Source: Cyclobacterium xiamenense (GTDB taxonomy: Bacteria > Bacteroidota > Bacteroidia > Cytophagales > Cyclobacteriaceae). From it: a DNA stretch of 64,000 nucleotides. Location of the stretch: contig NZ_WIOK01000003.1 in assembly GCF_009467825.1 (NCBI RefSeq), positions 124,001 to 188,000 of the forward strand, read 5' to 3'. Of the stretch, positions 42,008 to 51,230 are shown piece after piece. The notes under the pieces were generated by a model, which was given only the letters and a program-made list of their open reading frames with translations, did not search any database and was not told the origin of the DNA. Position 1 is the first letter of the stretch. Each line of letters opens with the position of its first letter. The translations under genes were made by a program, and so were the position numbers.

Positions 42008-43162
42008 ATGGTTCACACCTCCTACATTGAACTGAGCAAGGGCGCTTACAAAAATAACCTCAAATTTATTCGAAGTCAGGTAGGGTCGCACGTCACCATC
42101 TCTTCGGTCGTCAAAGGAAATGCCTACGGCCACGGGATAGAAAACACCGTTAAAATAGCAGAAAGCGCTGGAATTCGGCACTTCAGCACATTCAGCACCG
42201 ATGAGGCCATCCGGGTGGAAGCTTCCTCCACAAAAAACAGTGAAATCATGATCATGGGAATGGTGGACAACGAGAGTATCCCCTACCTGATCCAGCACGA
42301 AATCAGCTTCTATGTATTTGAGCTAGACCGATTGAGATGCGCCATCGAAACCAGCAAAACTCTCGGGAAAAAGGCAAAAATCCATGTAGAAGTCGAAACC
42401 GGGTTTCATCGGACGGGTTTTGAATGGGAGGAACGAACCGCCCTGGCGGAAGTACTGCTTTCAAACCGGGAAAACCTACAGTTGTGCGGTCTTTGCACCC
42501 ATTACGCTGGAGCGGAAAGTGTCGGCAATTACGTTCGTATTCAAAATCAGATTAAAACCTACCTGGAATTCAAACAATGGTTTCAGGAAAAGGGCTTGTA
42601 TTTTGATAAATACCACACTGCCTGCTCGGCCGCTTCCCTGAGCTACCCCGAGACCATCATGGATATGGTACGCATCGGAATCGCTCAGTACGGCTTCTGG
42701 CCCAGTCAGGAAACCTACATGTTTAAATTTAAACAGCTGGCTCCGAACATGAAAAATCCTTTGAAACGATTGATCAGTTGGAAAAGCCAGGTGATGAGTG
42801 TCAAAAAGGTGAAAATTGGTGATTTTGTGGGCTATGGCAACAGCTACATGGCGTCCCGCAACATGACCATTGCGCTGGTACCCATCGGATACTGCCATGG
42901 ATTCAGCCGGAACCTGAGCAATTTGGGAAAAGTGCTGATTCATGGGAAAATCCTTCCGGTAGTAGGGACCGTCACGATGAATGCCATATCCATCGATATC
43001 ACCGATCTCCAAAAGGCCCGTAAGGGGGATGAGGTGGTGATCATCGGCCGCCAAAAAAGAAATGAGATCACGGTTGCCTCCTTTGGCGAATCCACCCAAC
43101 AGGTGAATTACGAGCTATTGACCCGGTTGCCCCACGATATTCCCAGAAAAATTATCTCCTAA
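42008..43162 (+). CDS. Alanine racemase-like PLP enzyme, divergent
   Basis: This 384-residue fold-type III racemase has the PLP lysine in SSVVKGNAYGHG, MDMVRIGIAQYGFWPS (Arg of the PLP pyridine contact) and the catalytic-Tyr region DFVGYGNSY. Several signatures depart from ordinary Alr: VPIGYCHGFSR in place of GYADGYPR, and GTVTMNAISIDITD in place of GRVSMDQ. Many Bacteroidota make D-Ala with a MurF-Alr fusion, so this separate, divergent copy may act on another amino acid. It is the last gene of the M23-M20-racemase run. Confidence 0.85.
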   Translation: MVHTSYIELSKGAYKNNLKFIRSQVGSHVTISSVVKGNAYGHGIENTVKIAESAGIRHFSTFSTDEAIRVEASSTKNSEIMIMGMVDNESIPYLIQHEISFYVFELDRLRCAIETSKTLGKKAKIHVEVETGFHRTGFEWEERTALAEVLLSNRENLQLCGLCTHYAGAESVGNYVRIQNQIKTYLEFKQWFQEKGLYFDKYHTACSAASLSYPETIMDMVRIGIAQYGFWPSQETYMFKFKQLAPNMKNPLKRLISWKSQVMSVKKVKIGDFVGYGNSYMASRNMTIALVPIGYCHGFSRNLSNLGKVLIHGKILPVVGTVTMNAISIDITDLQKARKGDEVVIIGRQKRNEITVASFGESTQQVNYELLTRLPHDIPRKIIS

Positions 43163-43243
43163 TCGGTTTTTAGAATGGTATTTGCTTGACGTACTTACCA
43201 GGCACATCCTGGTATCCGATATTTCAAACGTAAAAACGATTCT

Positions 43244-43648
43244 ATGAAATTCTTATTCAACACAGTTCTTACAGGTTTACTGGCCATCGGTTTGGTTGCC
43301 TGCAATCCCGAACCCGTAGAGCTATCGGATCACGATTGGTTCGTAACGGATTTGGCGGGATCTTCGGCCGCAAAGGAGAAATTAGCCGATCTTTCGCTCG
43401 AATTTAAGGAGGAACAGGCAATTGGCGGATTTGCCGGGTGCAACGACTACCGGGGGGCTGCCACCTATAACCGGGAGCAAATTAAATTTTCGACGCTGTA
43501 TGCGGACACCGATTCCTGCGACGACATCAACCTGGAAAAACGGTTCCTTTCCAATCTGGAATCCAGTACCAGCTATACCTACCGTGCCGGAACATTGGTA
43601 CTTTACGACGATGGCGGAAACATCCTGGTAGAAATGGAAAAAAATTAG
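43244..43648 (+). CDS. META/HslJ-domain lipoprotein
   Basis: The protein has 134 residues with a lipoprotein signal (VLTGLLAIGLVAC, good LVAC lipobox). The remainder is the META beta fold: HDWFVTDLAGSS, LSLEFKEEQAIGGFAGCNDY, TYNREQIKFSTLYADTDSCD, and TLVLYDDGGNILVEME. The FAGCNDYRG stretch corresponds to the conserved G-x-GCN-x-[FY] of META/HslJ proteins, which are envelope stress related in E. coli. Confidence 0.85.
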   Translation: MKFLFNTVLTGLLAIGLVACNPEPVELSDHDWFVTDLAGSSAAKEKLADLSLEFKEEQAIGGFAGCNDYRGAATYNREQIKFSTLYADTDSCDDINLEKRFLSNLESSTSYTYRAGTLVLYDDGGNILVEMEKN

Positions 43649-43690
43649 GTCGAATGAAGAGACCAGACTTTCGTCAAAAAAGCATCCGGC

Positions 43691-44545
43691 TCAGCTAAAA
43701 ATAATGGTGCGGTTGCCCACTACCTTAATTTTTTGGGCCAGGTGGTATTTGATGGCCCTGGAAAGGACTACTTTTTCGACGTCCTGCCCGATTTGCACCA
43801 GCTCATCGACGGTATTGTGGTGCCTTACGCGCGCCACATCCTGCTCGATGATGGGCCCTGCGTCCAGTTCTTCCGTCACGTAATGGGCCGTTGCACCAAT
43901 TATTTTCACCCCTCTTTTGTAGGCAGCGTGGTAGGGTTTTGCGCCGACAAAGGCCGGTAAAAACGAATGGTGGATATTGATGATGCTGTTTGGAAAATGG
44001 GAGATAAAAACAGGGGACAAAATCTGCATGTACCGGGCTAGCACCACAAAATCGACACCATGCGCCTGAAGCAAGCGAATCTGTTCTGCTTCCTGGCTCA
44101 CTTTGTTTGCCTTCGTTACCGGCAGGTGGTAGAAAGGAATCCCAAAGGCCTTGACCACCGGCTCAAGGTCCGGGTGATTGGAAATAACCAGGGGGATATC
44201 CACCTGAAACTGCCCGGAATAATACCGGCTGAGTATGTCAAACAAACAGTGTGACAATTTTGAAACGAACAGCGCCATTTTTGGCTTTGGGAAATTAAAT
44301 GACAAGGTATAGTTCATGTCAAAAACCGCCGCTACCTGACTGCCAAATTGTTCGTGAATTTGGTCTTTGGCAATCCCAAAGGTATCAAGTTCCCACTCTG
44401 CCCGCATGAAAAAATCCCCGATCTCCTCGTCTATGTATTGATCAATGGCCAAAATATTTCCATTATTTTCGAACAAAAACCGGGAAACGGCGGCGACAAT
44501 GCCTTTGTTGTCTTTGCATTGGATGATGAGTATGGCAGTATGCAT
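43691..44545 (-). CDS. purU: Formyltetrahydrofolate deformylase
   Basis: This 284-residue cytoplasmic enzyme hydrolyses 10-formyl-THF to THF and formate. It has an N-terminal ACT domain (KDNKGIVAAVSRFLFENNGN) and a formyltransferase-like catalytic domain with VVLARYMQILSP, INIHHSFLPAFVGAKPYHAA (Asn and His of the active site) and GATAHYVTEELDAGPII (Asp). Length and order match PurU. It balances one-carbon units with glyA, which lies further along. Confidence 0.94.
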   Translation of the reverse strand: MHTAILIIQCKDNKGIVAAVSRFLFENNGNILAIDQYIDEEIGDFFMRAEWELDTFGIAKDQIHEQFGSQVAAVFDMNYTLSFNFPKPKMALFVSKLSHCLFDILSRYYSGQFQVDIPLVISNHPDLEPVVKAFGIPFYHLPVTKANKVSQEAEQIRLLQAHGVDFVVLARYMQILSPVFISHFPNSIINIHHSFLPAFVGAKPYHAAYKRGVKIIGATAHYVTEELDAGPIIEQDVARVRHHNTVDELVQIGQDVEKVVLSRAIKYHLAQKIKVVGNRTIIFS

Positions 44546-44590
44546 GGGATAGGTTTATTGAGTTATCGGCAGATGCTGTAGGGAAAAAGG

Positions 44591-47527
44591 TTAAGCAAGC
44601 AATGCGGAAATATCTTCCTGGCTAAGGCTTTTGATAAAACTCTCCTCGGTACTGATCAATTCGCCCGCAAGCGCCATTTTTCGTTCCTGAAGCGCCATGA
44701 TCTTTTCCTCGACCGTATTTCGGGTAATGAACTTATAAATGATTACTTTATTTTGTTGACCGATGCGATGAGCTCGGTCAATGGCCTGCGACTCTACGGC
44801 AGGATTCCACCAGGGGTCCAACAAAAACACGTATTCCGCTTTGGTCAGATTTAGGCCCACTCCACCAGCTTTGAGCGAAATCAGGAATACCTGTATGTTG
44901 GGATCTTCCTGGAAGCGGGTTACTTGTGCCTGCCGGTCTTTCGTTGCGCCATCCAAATAGGCAAAGGGGATTTGTTCCTGGCATAAGAATTCTTTGACAA
45001 TCGCCAGATGCCTGACAAATTGACTAAAAATCAATACTTTATGCCCTTCACTTACCGTGGATTTTACCATATGGGTCACGTCTTCCAGTTTACCCGAGTC
45101 GCCGGTGTATCCCTCGTCCACCATTTTTGGATGATTTGCCAGTTGGCGGAGCTGAGTCAACCCTCTCAGTAAGGTGAGCGATTTCTTGGAAACTCCGGGA
45201 ATAGATAACTCATCAATGATCTTGTCCCGGTAATAGGCCTTGACATCCTCGTAGGCGTTTTCCTGTTCCGAGGTCATGGTAGAGTATTGTACATTGACCA
45301 CTTTTTCCGGAAGGTCGGTGGCCACTTGAGATTTTAGCCTCCTCAGGATAAAAGGCTTGATCATCGCGTTGAGCTTTCCAATTTTGTCGGTGTCGTTCTT
45401 TTTTTCGATGGGCATCAAAAACTGTTTCTTAAACGCTGTTTGCCCACCCAACAGGCCCCGATTGATAAAGTTCATCTGCGACCACAGGTCCATGGTACCG
45501 TTTTCAACCGGAGTACCTGTCAAAATCAGTTTATGATTGCTCTTTAGTTGGATCACTGCTTTGGAAATGATGCTATCGGGGTTTTTGATCGCCTGAGATT
45601 CGTCCAGAATGATATAGTTAAAATAAAACTCCTTTAAAATTTCGATATCCAATCGGGCGATGCCGTACGAGGTCAGCACCAGATCGTACCGCCCAAACTG
45701 GCTGCAGTCCTTGATGCGCTGTGTCCCGGTATAAATTAGTATTCGCAGTTTAGGAGTAAATTTTTTGGCCTCCAGCTCCCAGTTGTATATCAGGGAGGTG
45801 GGCATGACGAGCAGCGAAGTAGTTCCCTCCGAACGTTCCTTTTCCATGGCCAGCAATGCCAGGGTTTGCACGGTTTTTCCCAGGCCCATATCGTCAGCCA
45901 GGCATCCACCAAAATTGTACTCGTTGAGAAACCGCATCCAATTATAACCCGCCTTCTGATACGGACGAAGTGTACCTTTGAAGTAATGGGACAAGGCGTA
46001 ATCGTCAATGGAAGAAAAATCTTTCAATTTTTTCAGCCGCTCACTCAGAGACAGTTTGATTAGATTCCCTTTCTCGAGTTCTTGCGCCAATGCAATGTGA
46101 TGCTTCTTTAATTTGAAGTTGCCCTGTTCGGCCTCCTTCTCTTCCATAAAAGAAAAAATCTCTCCATAATTCACAAACCAGGATTTTGGAATAATGGCCA
46201 CCTCGTCATTTGGAAGTTGGATTTCCGTTTTACCTTTCATGAGTAATTTCCTGAATTTCAGGAAGGATATTTCGTACTCTCCAAACGTAACGGTAGCTTC
46301 TACATCGAACCAATCAATTTTTTCGTGGATTTTCACATTGATCTTGGCCGAACCAATGAAATACTTCTTGCCTTTATCCTGAGAAGTCTGGTGAATTTTT
46401 ATGCCCAACTCGTCCAAACCCGGTCGATGGTTAATGATCCAGTCGTAGGCTTCCCGCTTGGACATGGAAAACCGGCCATTCCTTACCGGCAACCCTTTCG
46501 ACTTTAGGAAATCTCCATAGTAGGTTTCTCGGTCCAGATCCCGCACTACCTTATGAAAGGTATAATCATCTCCGTTTTTTTCCAATTCCACATTGGTAGG
46601 TTTGGCCTGATCTGCTCTAAAGGTATAGTCTCCGTACGTAAAACGAAGATCAAATACCATTTTCTCTTCTTCTTCGATACCGGTGTTTTTTCCAAACATA
46701 TCCACGGTAGGGTTACCCGGCAAATCGCCTAAAAACAAGATCGGTTGGGGATCGGATCGCTCTACTTTGATTTCGAAGCCTTTCGCAAACACATCAAAGG
46801 AAGCCAGCAACTGGGTCACAAACTTTTGGTAATAGGATTCCTCAACTTTTTTGGGAATAACGATAAACTTTTTATTCAAAAAAGGAAGCAGCTTTTTCCC
46901 ATCCACATCCTTTTCGAAGCTAAAAAGTCGAGAATCGACCACCAGCCAGGCCGGTTGGTGGCAAATAAGATAGCTTCCTTTGTACTGCCATTCCAGTTTT
47001 TCGCTTTTATACTTGATGGTTGGGAAATAATGCGTGTTTTCTTCGTTTCTCCGGAAATGAAAAAGCACAGATGCTTTCTCGGGCATGATTTCGATTTCCT
47101 TCCATACCGGATTTCCATCGTTTCCCATTTCAAACAAGCGCTTGTGTTTGATTTTTTCTAAAATTTTTGCCCGGGTAATTTCCAGCCTACCCTCGATTAG
47201 CTTTTGTATTTCCTTGTTGGCCTGCGTTTGCTGCCCTTCCTCGAATACCTTCCGTAAAAATTCTTTGGGCTTGTTATTTTTTACATTAAACTTTTTTATG
47301 ATCGCTTCCTGCTGCATGCTGTCCATCAGGCGTATCAGCTCCAGGTCGGTGTCATCGATGCCTCCCTCAAATTCACGCGCATTCTTGTAGGAAATATTTT
47401 GATACGCAAAAGACAACCTCCCTTTTTCGTCCAGCTGTACCGCAAAAGACTCAAAAAGAATACCAAGAAACTCATGACTAAAAAGAGAATATACGATTTC
47501 AAACGGCTTTTCGGAAGCTACTTTCAT
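44591..47527 (-). CDS. SNF2-family DEAD/DEAH-type ATPase (helicase-like)
   Basis: The protein has 978 residues. The C-terminal half is a complete SNF2 motor: motif I DDMGLGKTVQTLALL, Ia PTSLIYNWELEAKKF, II as DESQ in YIILDESQAIKNP, III LTGTPVENG, IV KVLIFSQFVRHL, V SLKAGGVGLNLTKA and VI QAIDRAHRIGQ. The N-terminal 500 residues include a bacterial SNF2-associated region without a recognised zinc finger. Such proteins move along DNA and remodel protein-DNA or polymerase complexes, like RapA. It lies downstream of the permease gene on the same strand. Confidence 0.9.
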   Translation of the reverse strand: MKVASEKPFEIVYSLFSHEFLGILFESFAVQLDEKGRLSFAYQNISYKNAREFEGGIDDTDLELIRLMDSMQQEAIIKKFNVKNNKPKEFLRKVFEEGQQTQANKEIQKLIEGRLEITRAKILEKIKHKRLFEMGNDGNPVWKEIEIMPEKASVLFHFRRNEENTHYFPTIKYKSEKLEWQYKGSYLICHQPAWLVVDSRLFSFEKDVDGKKLLPFLNKKFIVIPKKVEESYYQKFVTQLLASFDVFAKGFEIKVERSDPQPILFLGDLPGNPTVDMFGKNTGIEEEEKMVFDLRFTYGDYTFRADQAKPTNVELEKNGDDYTFHKVVRDLDRETYYGDFLKSKGLPVRNGRFSMSKREAYDWIINHRPGLDELGIKIHQTSQDKGKKYFIGSAKINVKIHEKIDWFDVEATVTFGEYEISFLKFRKLLMKGKTEIQLPNDEVAIIPKSWFVNYGEIFSFMEEKEAEQGNFKLKKHHIALAQELEKGNLIKLSLSERLKKLKDFSSIDDYALSHYFKGTLRPYQKAGYNWMRFLNEYNFGGCLADDMGLGKTVQTLALLAMEKERSEGTTSLLVMPTSLIYNWELEAKKFTPKLRILIYTGTQRIKDCSQFGRYDLVLTSYGIARLDIEILKEFYFNYIILDESQAIKNPDSIISKAVIQLKSNHKLILTGTPVENGTMDLWSQMNFINRGLLGGQTAFKKQFLMPIEKKNDTDKIGKLNAMIKPFILRRLKSQVATDLPEKVVNVQYSTMTSEQENAYEDVKAYYRDKIIDELSIPGVSKKSLTLLRGLTQLRQLANHPKMVDEGYTGDSGKLEDVTHMVKSTVSEGHKVLIFSQFVRHLAIVKEFLCQEQIPFAYLDGATKDRQAQVTRFQEDPNIQVFLISLKAGGVGLNLTKAEYVFLLDPWWNPAVESQAIDRAHRIGQQNKVIIYKFITRNTVEEKIMALQERKMALAGELISTEESFIKSLSQEDISALLA

Positions 47528-47636
47528 TGCAGGTGTTTTTGAACAAAAAGGAACGTATTGCTGTGTTTTTTAGATTTGGCAGTTTGCAAATTACAGAAAT
47601 ATTTAAAAAATTTAAAGAGATCATCCCTTTTATCGG

Positions 47637-48860
47637 CTATAAATGTCGGGTGGTTGAAACCTTCGAGGCAATCAAGGCCGGCCGGTAAGATGCCAACAGG
47701 GTAATGATGATCACACTCAGACTGGTATACAAAAAGTCCGTCCATTGCATCTTTACCGGGTAGGCATCCACAATGGAGGAGGTAACACCCAGTGAAACCA
47801 AACCGAACCTATCCTGAATCCAGCAAATCAAGAAACCAAGCAACAAACCTGCAACTGCCCCCGAAAAGGCGATAATGGCCCCTTCCTTCAAAAAAATGGC
47901 TCGGATAAACCGACGCGTTCCCCCCATGGATAGCAAAACCGCGATGTCTTTCTTTTTTTCTATGGCGAGCATGCTCAGTGAAAAAAATATATTGAACGAC
48001 GCGACTGCTAAAATAAAGGTTAGGGTAAGGAAAACGAATAGTTTTTCCAGCCGGATGGTCATCAGTAAGCTTGCATGTTGCTCGTCACTGTCTTTTACCG
48101 AAAAATCTTCGCCCAGTAATTGCCGTAAATTGTCCTTCACCGCCTGAATGGAATAACCTTCCGCTACCTTGATTTCCAACGCAGTTCGCCGTTCGCCGTA
48201 CTCCAATAAGCGGGCGGCAAAATCCAAGGGGACAATGAGGTATTCGTCGTCGTATTGTTTTTCGATACTAAATATCCCTGCGGGACGGATCACTTCGCGA
48301 TTGTACATACTAGAGGGATCAATGCTACCCGCCCGGGGCTCTTTGGGATAAAAAACCTGCATCAATTCAAATTCATCGTCCAGATCAAGCAGAAGAAAAT
48401 ACGACAAGCCCCTACCGAGAATGGCCTCGGGCCTACCCTCCTCCCCCAAGCTCATTTCTCCCGTAAGGCGCCCTTTTTCAAAGCGGTTTTGTCCCAGAAA
48501 ATTATCCGAAACACCTTTTAGCGTAGCCACTACCTGATGATCCCCGTAGCGAACCAGGGCATTGTCCTCAATCACCTCTGTTAGAATGGCCACTCCCTCG
48601 CTATTTTCTATGGAAGCGAGAAAGTCCCCGTCCACTTCAAACGACTTCCCCATAACCGGCATCACCTTCAAATCCGCATCAAAGGACGCATATAGCCCCT
48701 TTATCAGATCTTCCAATCCATTAAATACGGACAATACGACCACCAGAGCCATGGTTCCGACGGCCACACCGATCATCGAAATCCTCGACAGAACCGTGAT
48801 GAAATTTTTTTTGGCTTTACTCTTAAAGTACCTTGCCGCTATGAAATAGGAGAGGTTCAA
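47637..48860 (-). CDS. FtsX/LolC-E-type ABC transporter permease
   Basis: The permease has 407 residues with four helices: one near the N-terminus (ISMIGVAVGTMALVVVLSVFNGLE), a large periplasmic MacB-like domain (about 45-265), then three helices with FLTLTFILAVASFNIFFSLS, AIEKKKDIAVLLSMGGTRRF and IAFSGAVAGLLLGFLICWIQ. This is the LolC/LolE layout for moving lipoproteins to the outer membrane. The ATPase is not adjacent. It follows rbfA by 11 bases. Confidence 0.85.
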   Translation of the reverse strand: MNLSYFIAARYFKSKAKKNFITVLSRISMIGVAVGTMALVVVLSVFNGLEDLIKGLYASFDADLKVMPVMGKSFEVDGDFLASIENSEGVAILTEVIEDNALVRYGDHQVVATLKGVSDNFLGQNRFEKGRLTGEMSLGEEGRPEAILGRGLSYFLLLDLDDEFELMQVFYPKEPRAGSIDPSSMYNREVIRPAGIFSIEKQYDDEYLIVPLDFAARLLEYGERRTALEIKVAEGYSIQAVKDNLRQLLGEDFSVKDSDEQHASLLMTIRLEKLFVFLTLTFILAVASFNIFFSLSMLAIEKKKDIAVLLSMGGTRRFIRAIFLKEGAIIAFSGAVAGLLLGFLICWIQDRFGLVSLGVTSSIVDAYPVKMQWTDFLYTSLSVIIITLLASYRPALIASKVSTTRHL

Positions 48861-48871
48861 GTGTGCATTGG

Positions 48872-49255
48872 TTAGTTTTCTTCTTCGTCTTCCGTTTCAT
48901 CCGACGGGTCCGGAATCTCCAGTTTGGAGATCACCTCGTCCATGTGTTGGGCGTAAGCAGCGGACTCATCCAGGTAAAAGACCAATTCGGGAATCACCCG
49001 TACCGACTTCCCGATGCGGTTGCCCAGGAATTTCCGTAGCTGACCCTTATTTTCATTTATCCGCTCAAACAACGCCTGGTTATCGGCCAGTAAAAAACTC
49101 AAATTTACCTTCGCCACACCGAGGTCCGGACTCATCAGTACCCGAACTACGGTCACCATGGCTTTGCCTACCAGCGGCTTCCCCTCCCGCTGAAAAATTT
49201 CTCCCAGCTCCTTTTGGATTAATTTCGAATATTTTTGTTGTCGCTTCGTTTCCAT
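48872..49255 (-). CDS. rbfA: 30S ribosome-binding factor A
   Basis: This 127-residue KH-fold cold-shock maturation factor for 16S rRNA has ETKRQQKYSKLIQKELGEIF, VTVVRVLMSPDLGVAKVNLS and FLGNRIGKSVRVIPELVFYL with DESAAYA, plus an acidic tail. On the minus strand TAAATTTG (49283-49276) is a likely -7 element about 20 bases before the ATG. Confidence 0.93.
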   Translation of the reverse strand: METKRQQKYSKLIQKELGEIFQREGKPLVGKAMVTVVRVLMSPDLGVAKVNLSFLLADNQALFERINENKGQLRKFLGNRIGKSVRVIPELVFYLDESAAYAQHMDEVISKLEIPDPSDETEDEEEN

Positions 49256-49340
49256 GCTGCCGTTTTTATTCGTAACAAATTTAGTGAAATATACGGGTAA
49301 CCTTTAATTTCGTAAATTGAGTTTTAAACAAATATAAGCC

Positions 49341-50738
49341 TTGCTTGAATTTTTCAAAATTAACGACCCGTTGCGAATGGTTGGAATCTTTTTCCTACTG
49401 TTGCTTTTCCGGATTCCGTATTCGTTTATCGACATTCCCCTTACCCAACCGGAATTGCTTTGGCAAATGCTGGGCGAGCGAACGGCGGCAGGAAACCTGC
49501 CCTACGTTGATACGCTGGACGGTACGGGGCCGTTTTCAGTGGTAATTTATTGGTTCAATGAACTGCTGACAGGCAATTCCCTGCTTTCGTTTCGGATTAT
49601 TGCTTTTGTTCTACTGATCTCCCAAATCTATTTTACCAACGAACTTTTTATCAAAATCAACGCCTACGAGGAGAATAACTACCTGCCCGCCTTGATCATG
49701 GCCATCACCTTTCAACTATCCTTCGATTTCATGACGCTTTCTCCGGCATTGATGGGCAGCCTTTTCCTAATGCTGGCAATGGGACATTTACTGAGCCAAA
49801 CGACCATCAATGCCAATCCGGTACCTTCCGTTCTGTTGATGGGGTTTTGGGGAGGCGTGGCGTTTTGTTTTCATTTCCCTTACCTGGTCTTTCTCCCTTT
49901 CCTACTACTTACAGGCTTGTTTATCATTGGGATTTCCTTTCAGCAGTTGTGCCTGCTGCTTACCGCCTACTTGCTTCCAATGAGCCTTTGTATGGTCTAC
50001 TATTTTCTACGGGATGGCCTAAGCGAATTCATTGAATTGTACCTGCTGCTGGGATTTAAGGTGCCCCCTGTTTACCACGTCAACACCAACGGGCTCTTGG
50101 TGATTTTTTCCCTACCCTTGTTCCTCGCCCTTATCGGTTATATCAATAATAGCCTGCAGCACCGCATGAATGTGACCCAACAAAAGCAAAATCAGTTGAT
50201 GTTGGTATTTTTACTGGTAAACCTGGGGTCGTTTTTTCTTCTCGATCGGGTAAGTCCGTTCCAATTTGTCATGCTTATCCCCCCGCTGGTCTATTTTATC
50301 TCCCACTTGCTCAGCCTCGGTAAGAAAAGAAGCACCCAGCAAGGCATGATCTACGGGTACCTCTTGCTAATACCACTGATAGGCTATGGTTGGGTATTCT
50401 ACCAAAGCCATACCCCCGCGTTTGACAGTTATGCGGCTAGATCAATGGAAACTACCCAAACAGATGGGGATATAAAAGTCATGGTACTGGGAGAAAATCT
50501 GGACCGCTACTCCAGAACCGGAATGGGCAATCCTTACCTGAATTTCCGTCTAACCAGACAGTATTTTGAAGAAATGGATCCAATGGACAGGAAAATGAAG
50601 TTTTATAACGACCTACGGAAAGCCTCCCCCGACCTGATCATCGATGTGGACACAACCTATGCTTCCTGGGCAAGCGGCATTCCTGCTTTGGATCAGCTTT
50701 ACCGCAGAAATGGACAGGTGCTCCAAAGAACCGAATAA
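49341..50738 (+). CDS. Polytopic membrane protein, GT-C-like, unknown
   Basis: The protein has 465 residues starting at TTG 49341 (LEFFKINDPLRM); an in-frame ATG follows at 49377. About eleven helices span residues 13-350, and the last 95 residues (DSYAARSMETTQTDGDIKVM...) are extracytoplasmic. The first loop (LGERTAAGNLPYVDTLDGTG) has the acidic residues and place of the catalytic loop of GT-C/ArnT-like glycosyltransferases (xxYxDxxxxxGP). I infer a lipid-linked sugar transferase or related protein, at low confidence. It is divergent from rbfA. Confidence 0.5.
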   Translation: MLEFFKINDPLRMVGIFFLLLLFRIPYSFIDIPLTQPELLWQMLGERTAAGNLPYVDTLDGTGPFSVVIYWFNELLTGNSLLSFRIIAFVLLISQIYFTNELFIKINAYEENNYLPALIMAITFQLSFDFMTLSPALMGSLFLMLAMGHLLSQTTINANPVPSVLLMGFWGGVAFCFHFPYLVFLPFLLLTGLFIIGISFQQLCLLLTAYLLPMSLCMVYYFLRDGLSEFIELYLLLGFKVPPVYHVNTNGLLVIFSLPLFLALIGYINNSLQHRMNVTQQKQNQLMLVFLLVNLGSFFLLDRVSPFQFVMLIPPLVYFISHLLSLGKKRSTQQGMIYGYLLLIPLIGYGWVFYQSHTPAFDSYAARSMETTQTDGDIKVMVLGENLDRYSRTGMGNPYLNFRLTRQYFEEMDPMDRKMKFYNDLRKASPDLIIDVDTTYASWASGIPALDQLYRRNGQVLQRTE

Positions 50739-50785
50739 AACGAAAGCGTTTGATTGCGAAAGCCAGGCCTTTCCTCAATCACCGA

Positions 50786-51220
50786 TTAGCAGGGTATCTT
50801 ATTCACGCGTCTGGCATGCCTTCCTCCTTCAAATTCGGTAGTAAGAAACCGCAACACCATTTTTTCGGTAAGCTCGAAAGAAACGAACCGGGAAGGGATA
50901 GAGATTAGGTTGGCGTCGTTGTGCTGCCGAGCCAACTCCGCCAGCTCCTCATTCCAGCAAATAGCAGCACGAATGGCTTGGTGCTTATTAGCCGTGATCG
51001 CCACTCCGTTTCCGCTTCCGCAGAGGATTACTCCCAGGCGAAATTCACCCGATTCCACCGCTTCGCACAAAGGGTGCACGTAATCCGGATAATCTACCGA
51101 TGCATCCGTATAGGGACCAAAGTCCTTGACTTCGTAGCCTTTTTTTTCCAGCCGGTCGATCAGCTGCTGCTTGTAGGCAAAACCGGCATGATCGCCGCCG
51201 ATGGCAATTTTCTCAGACAT
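50786..51220 (-). CDS. rpiB: Ribose-5-phosphate isomerase B
   Basis: This 144-residue enzyme interconverts ribose-5-P and ribulose-5-P. From ATG 51220 it begins SEKIAIGGDHAGFAYKQQLI. It has DYPDYVHPLCEAV, the catalytic Cys in VILCGSGNGVAI, and ICWNEELAELARQHNDANLI. A longer open frame to 51304 overlaps tatC and lacks similarity. It is the last gene of glyA-tatC-rpiB (10 bases after tatC). Confidence 0.94.
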   Translation of the reverse strand: MSEKIAIGGDHAGFAYKQQLIDRLEKKGYEVKDFGPYTDASVDYPDYVHPLCEAVESGEFRLGVILCGSGNGVAITANKHQAIRAAICWNEELAELARQHNDANLISIPSRFVSFELTEKMVLRFLTTEFEGGRHARRVNKIPC

Positions 51221-51230
51221 GTCTAATGGT

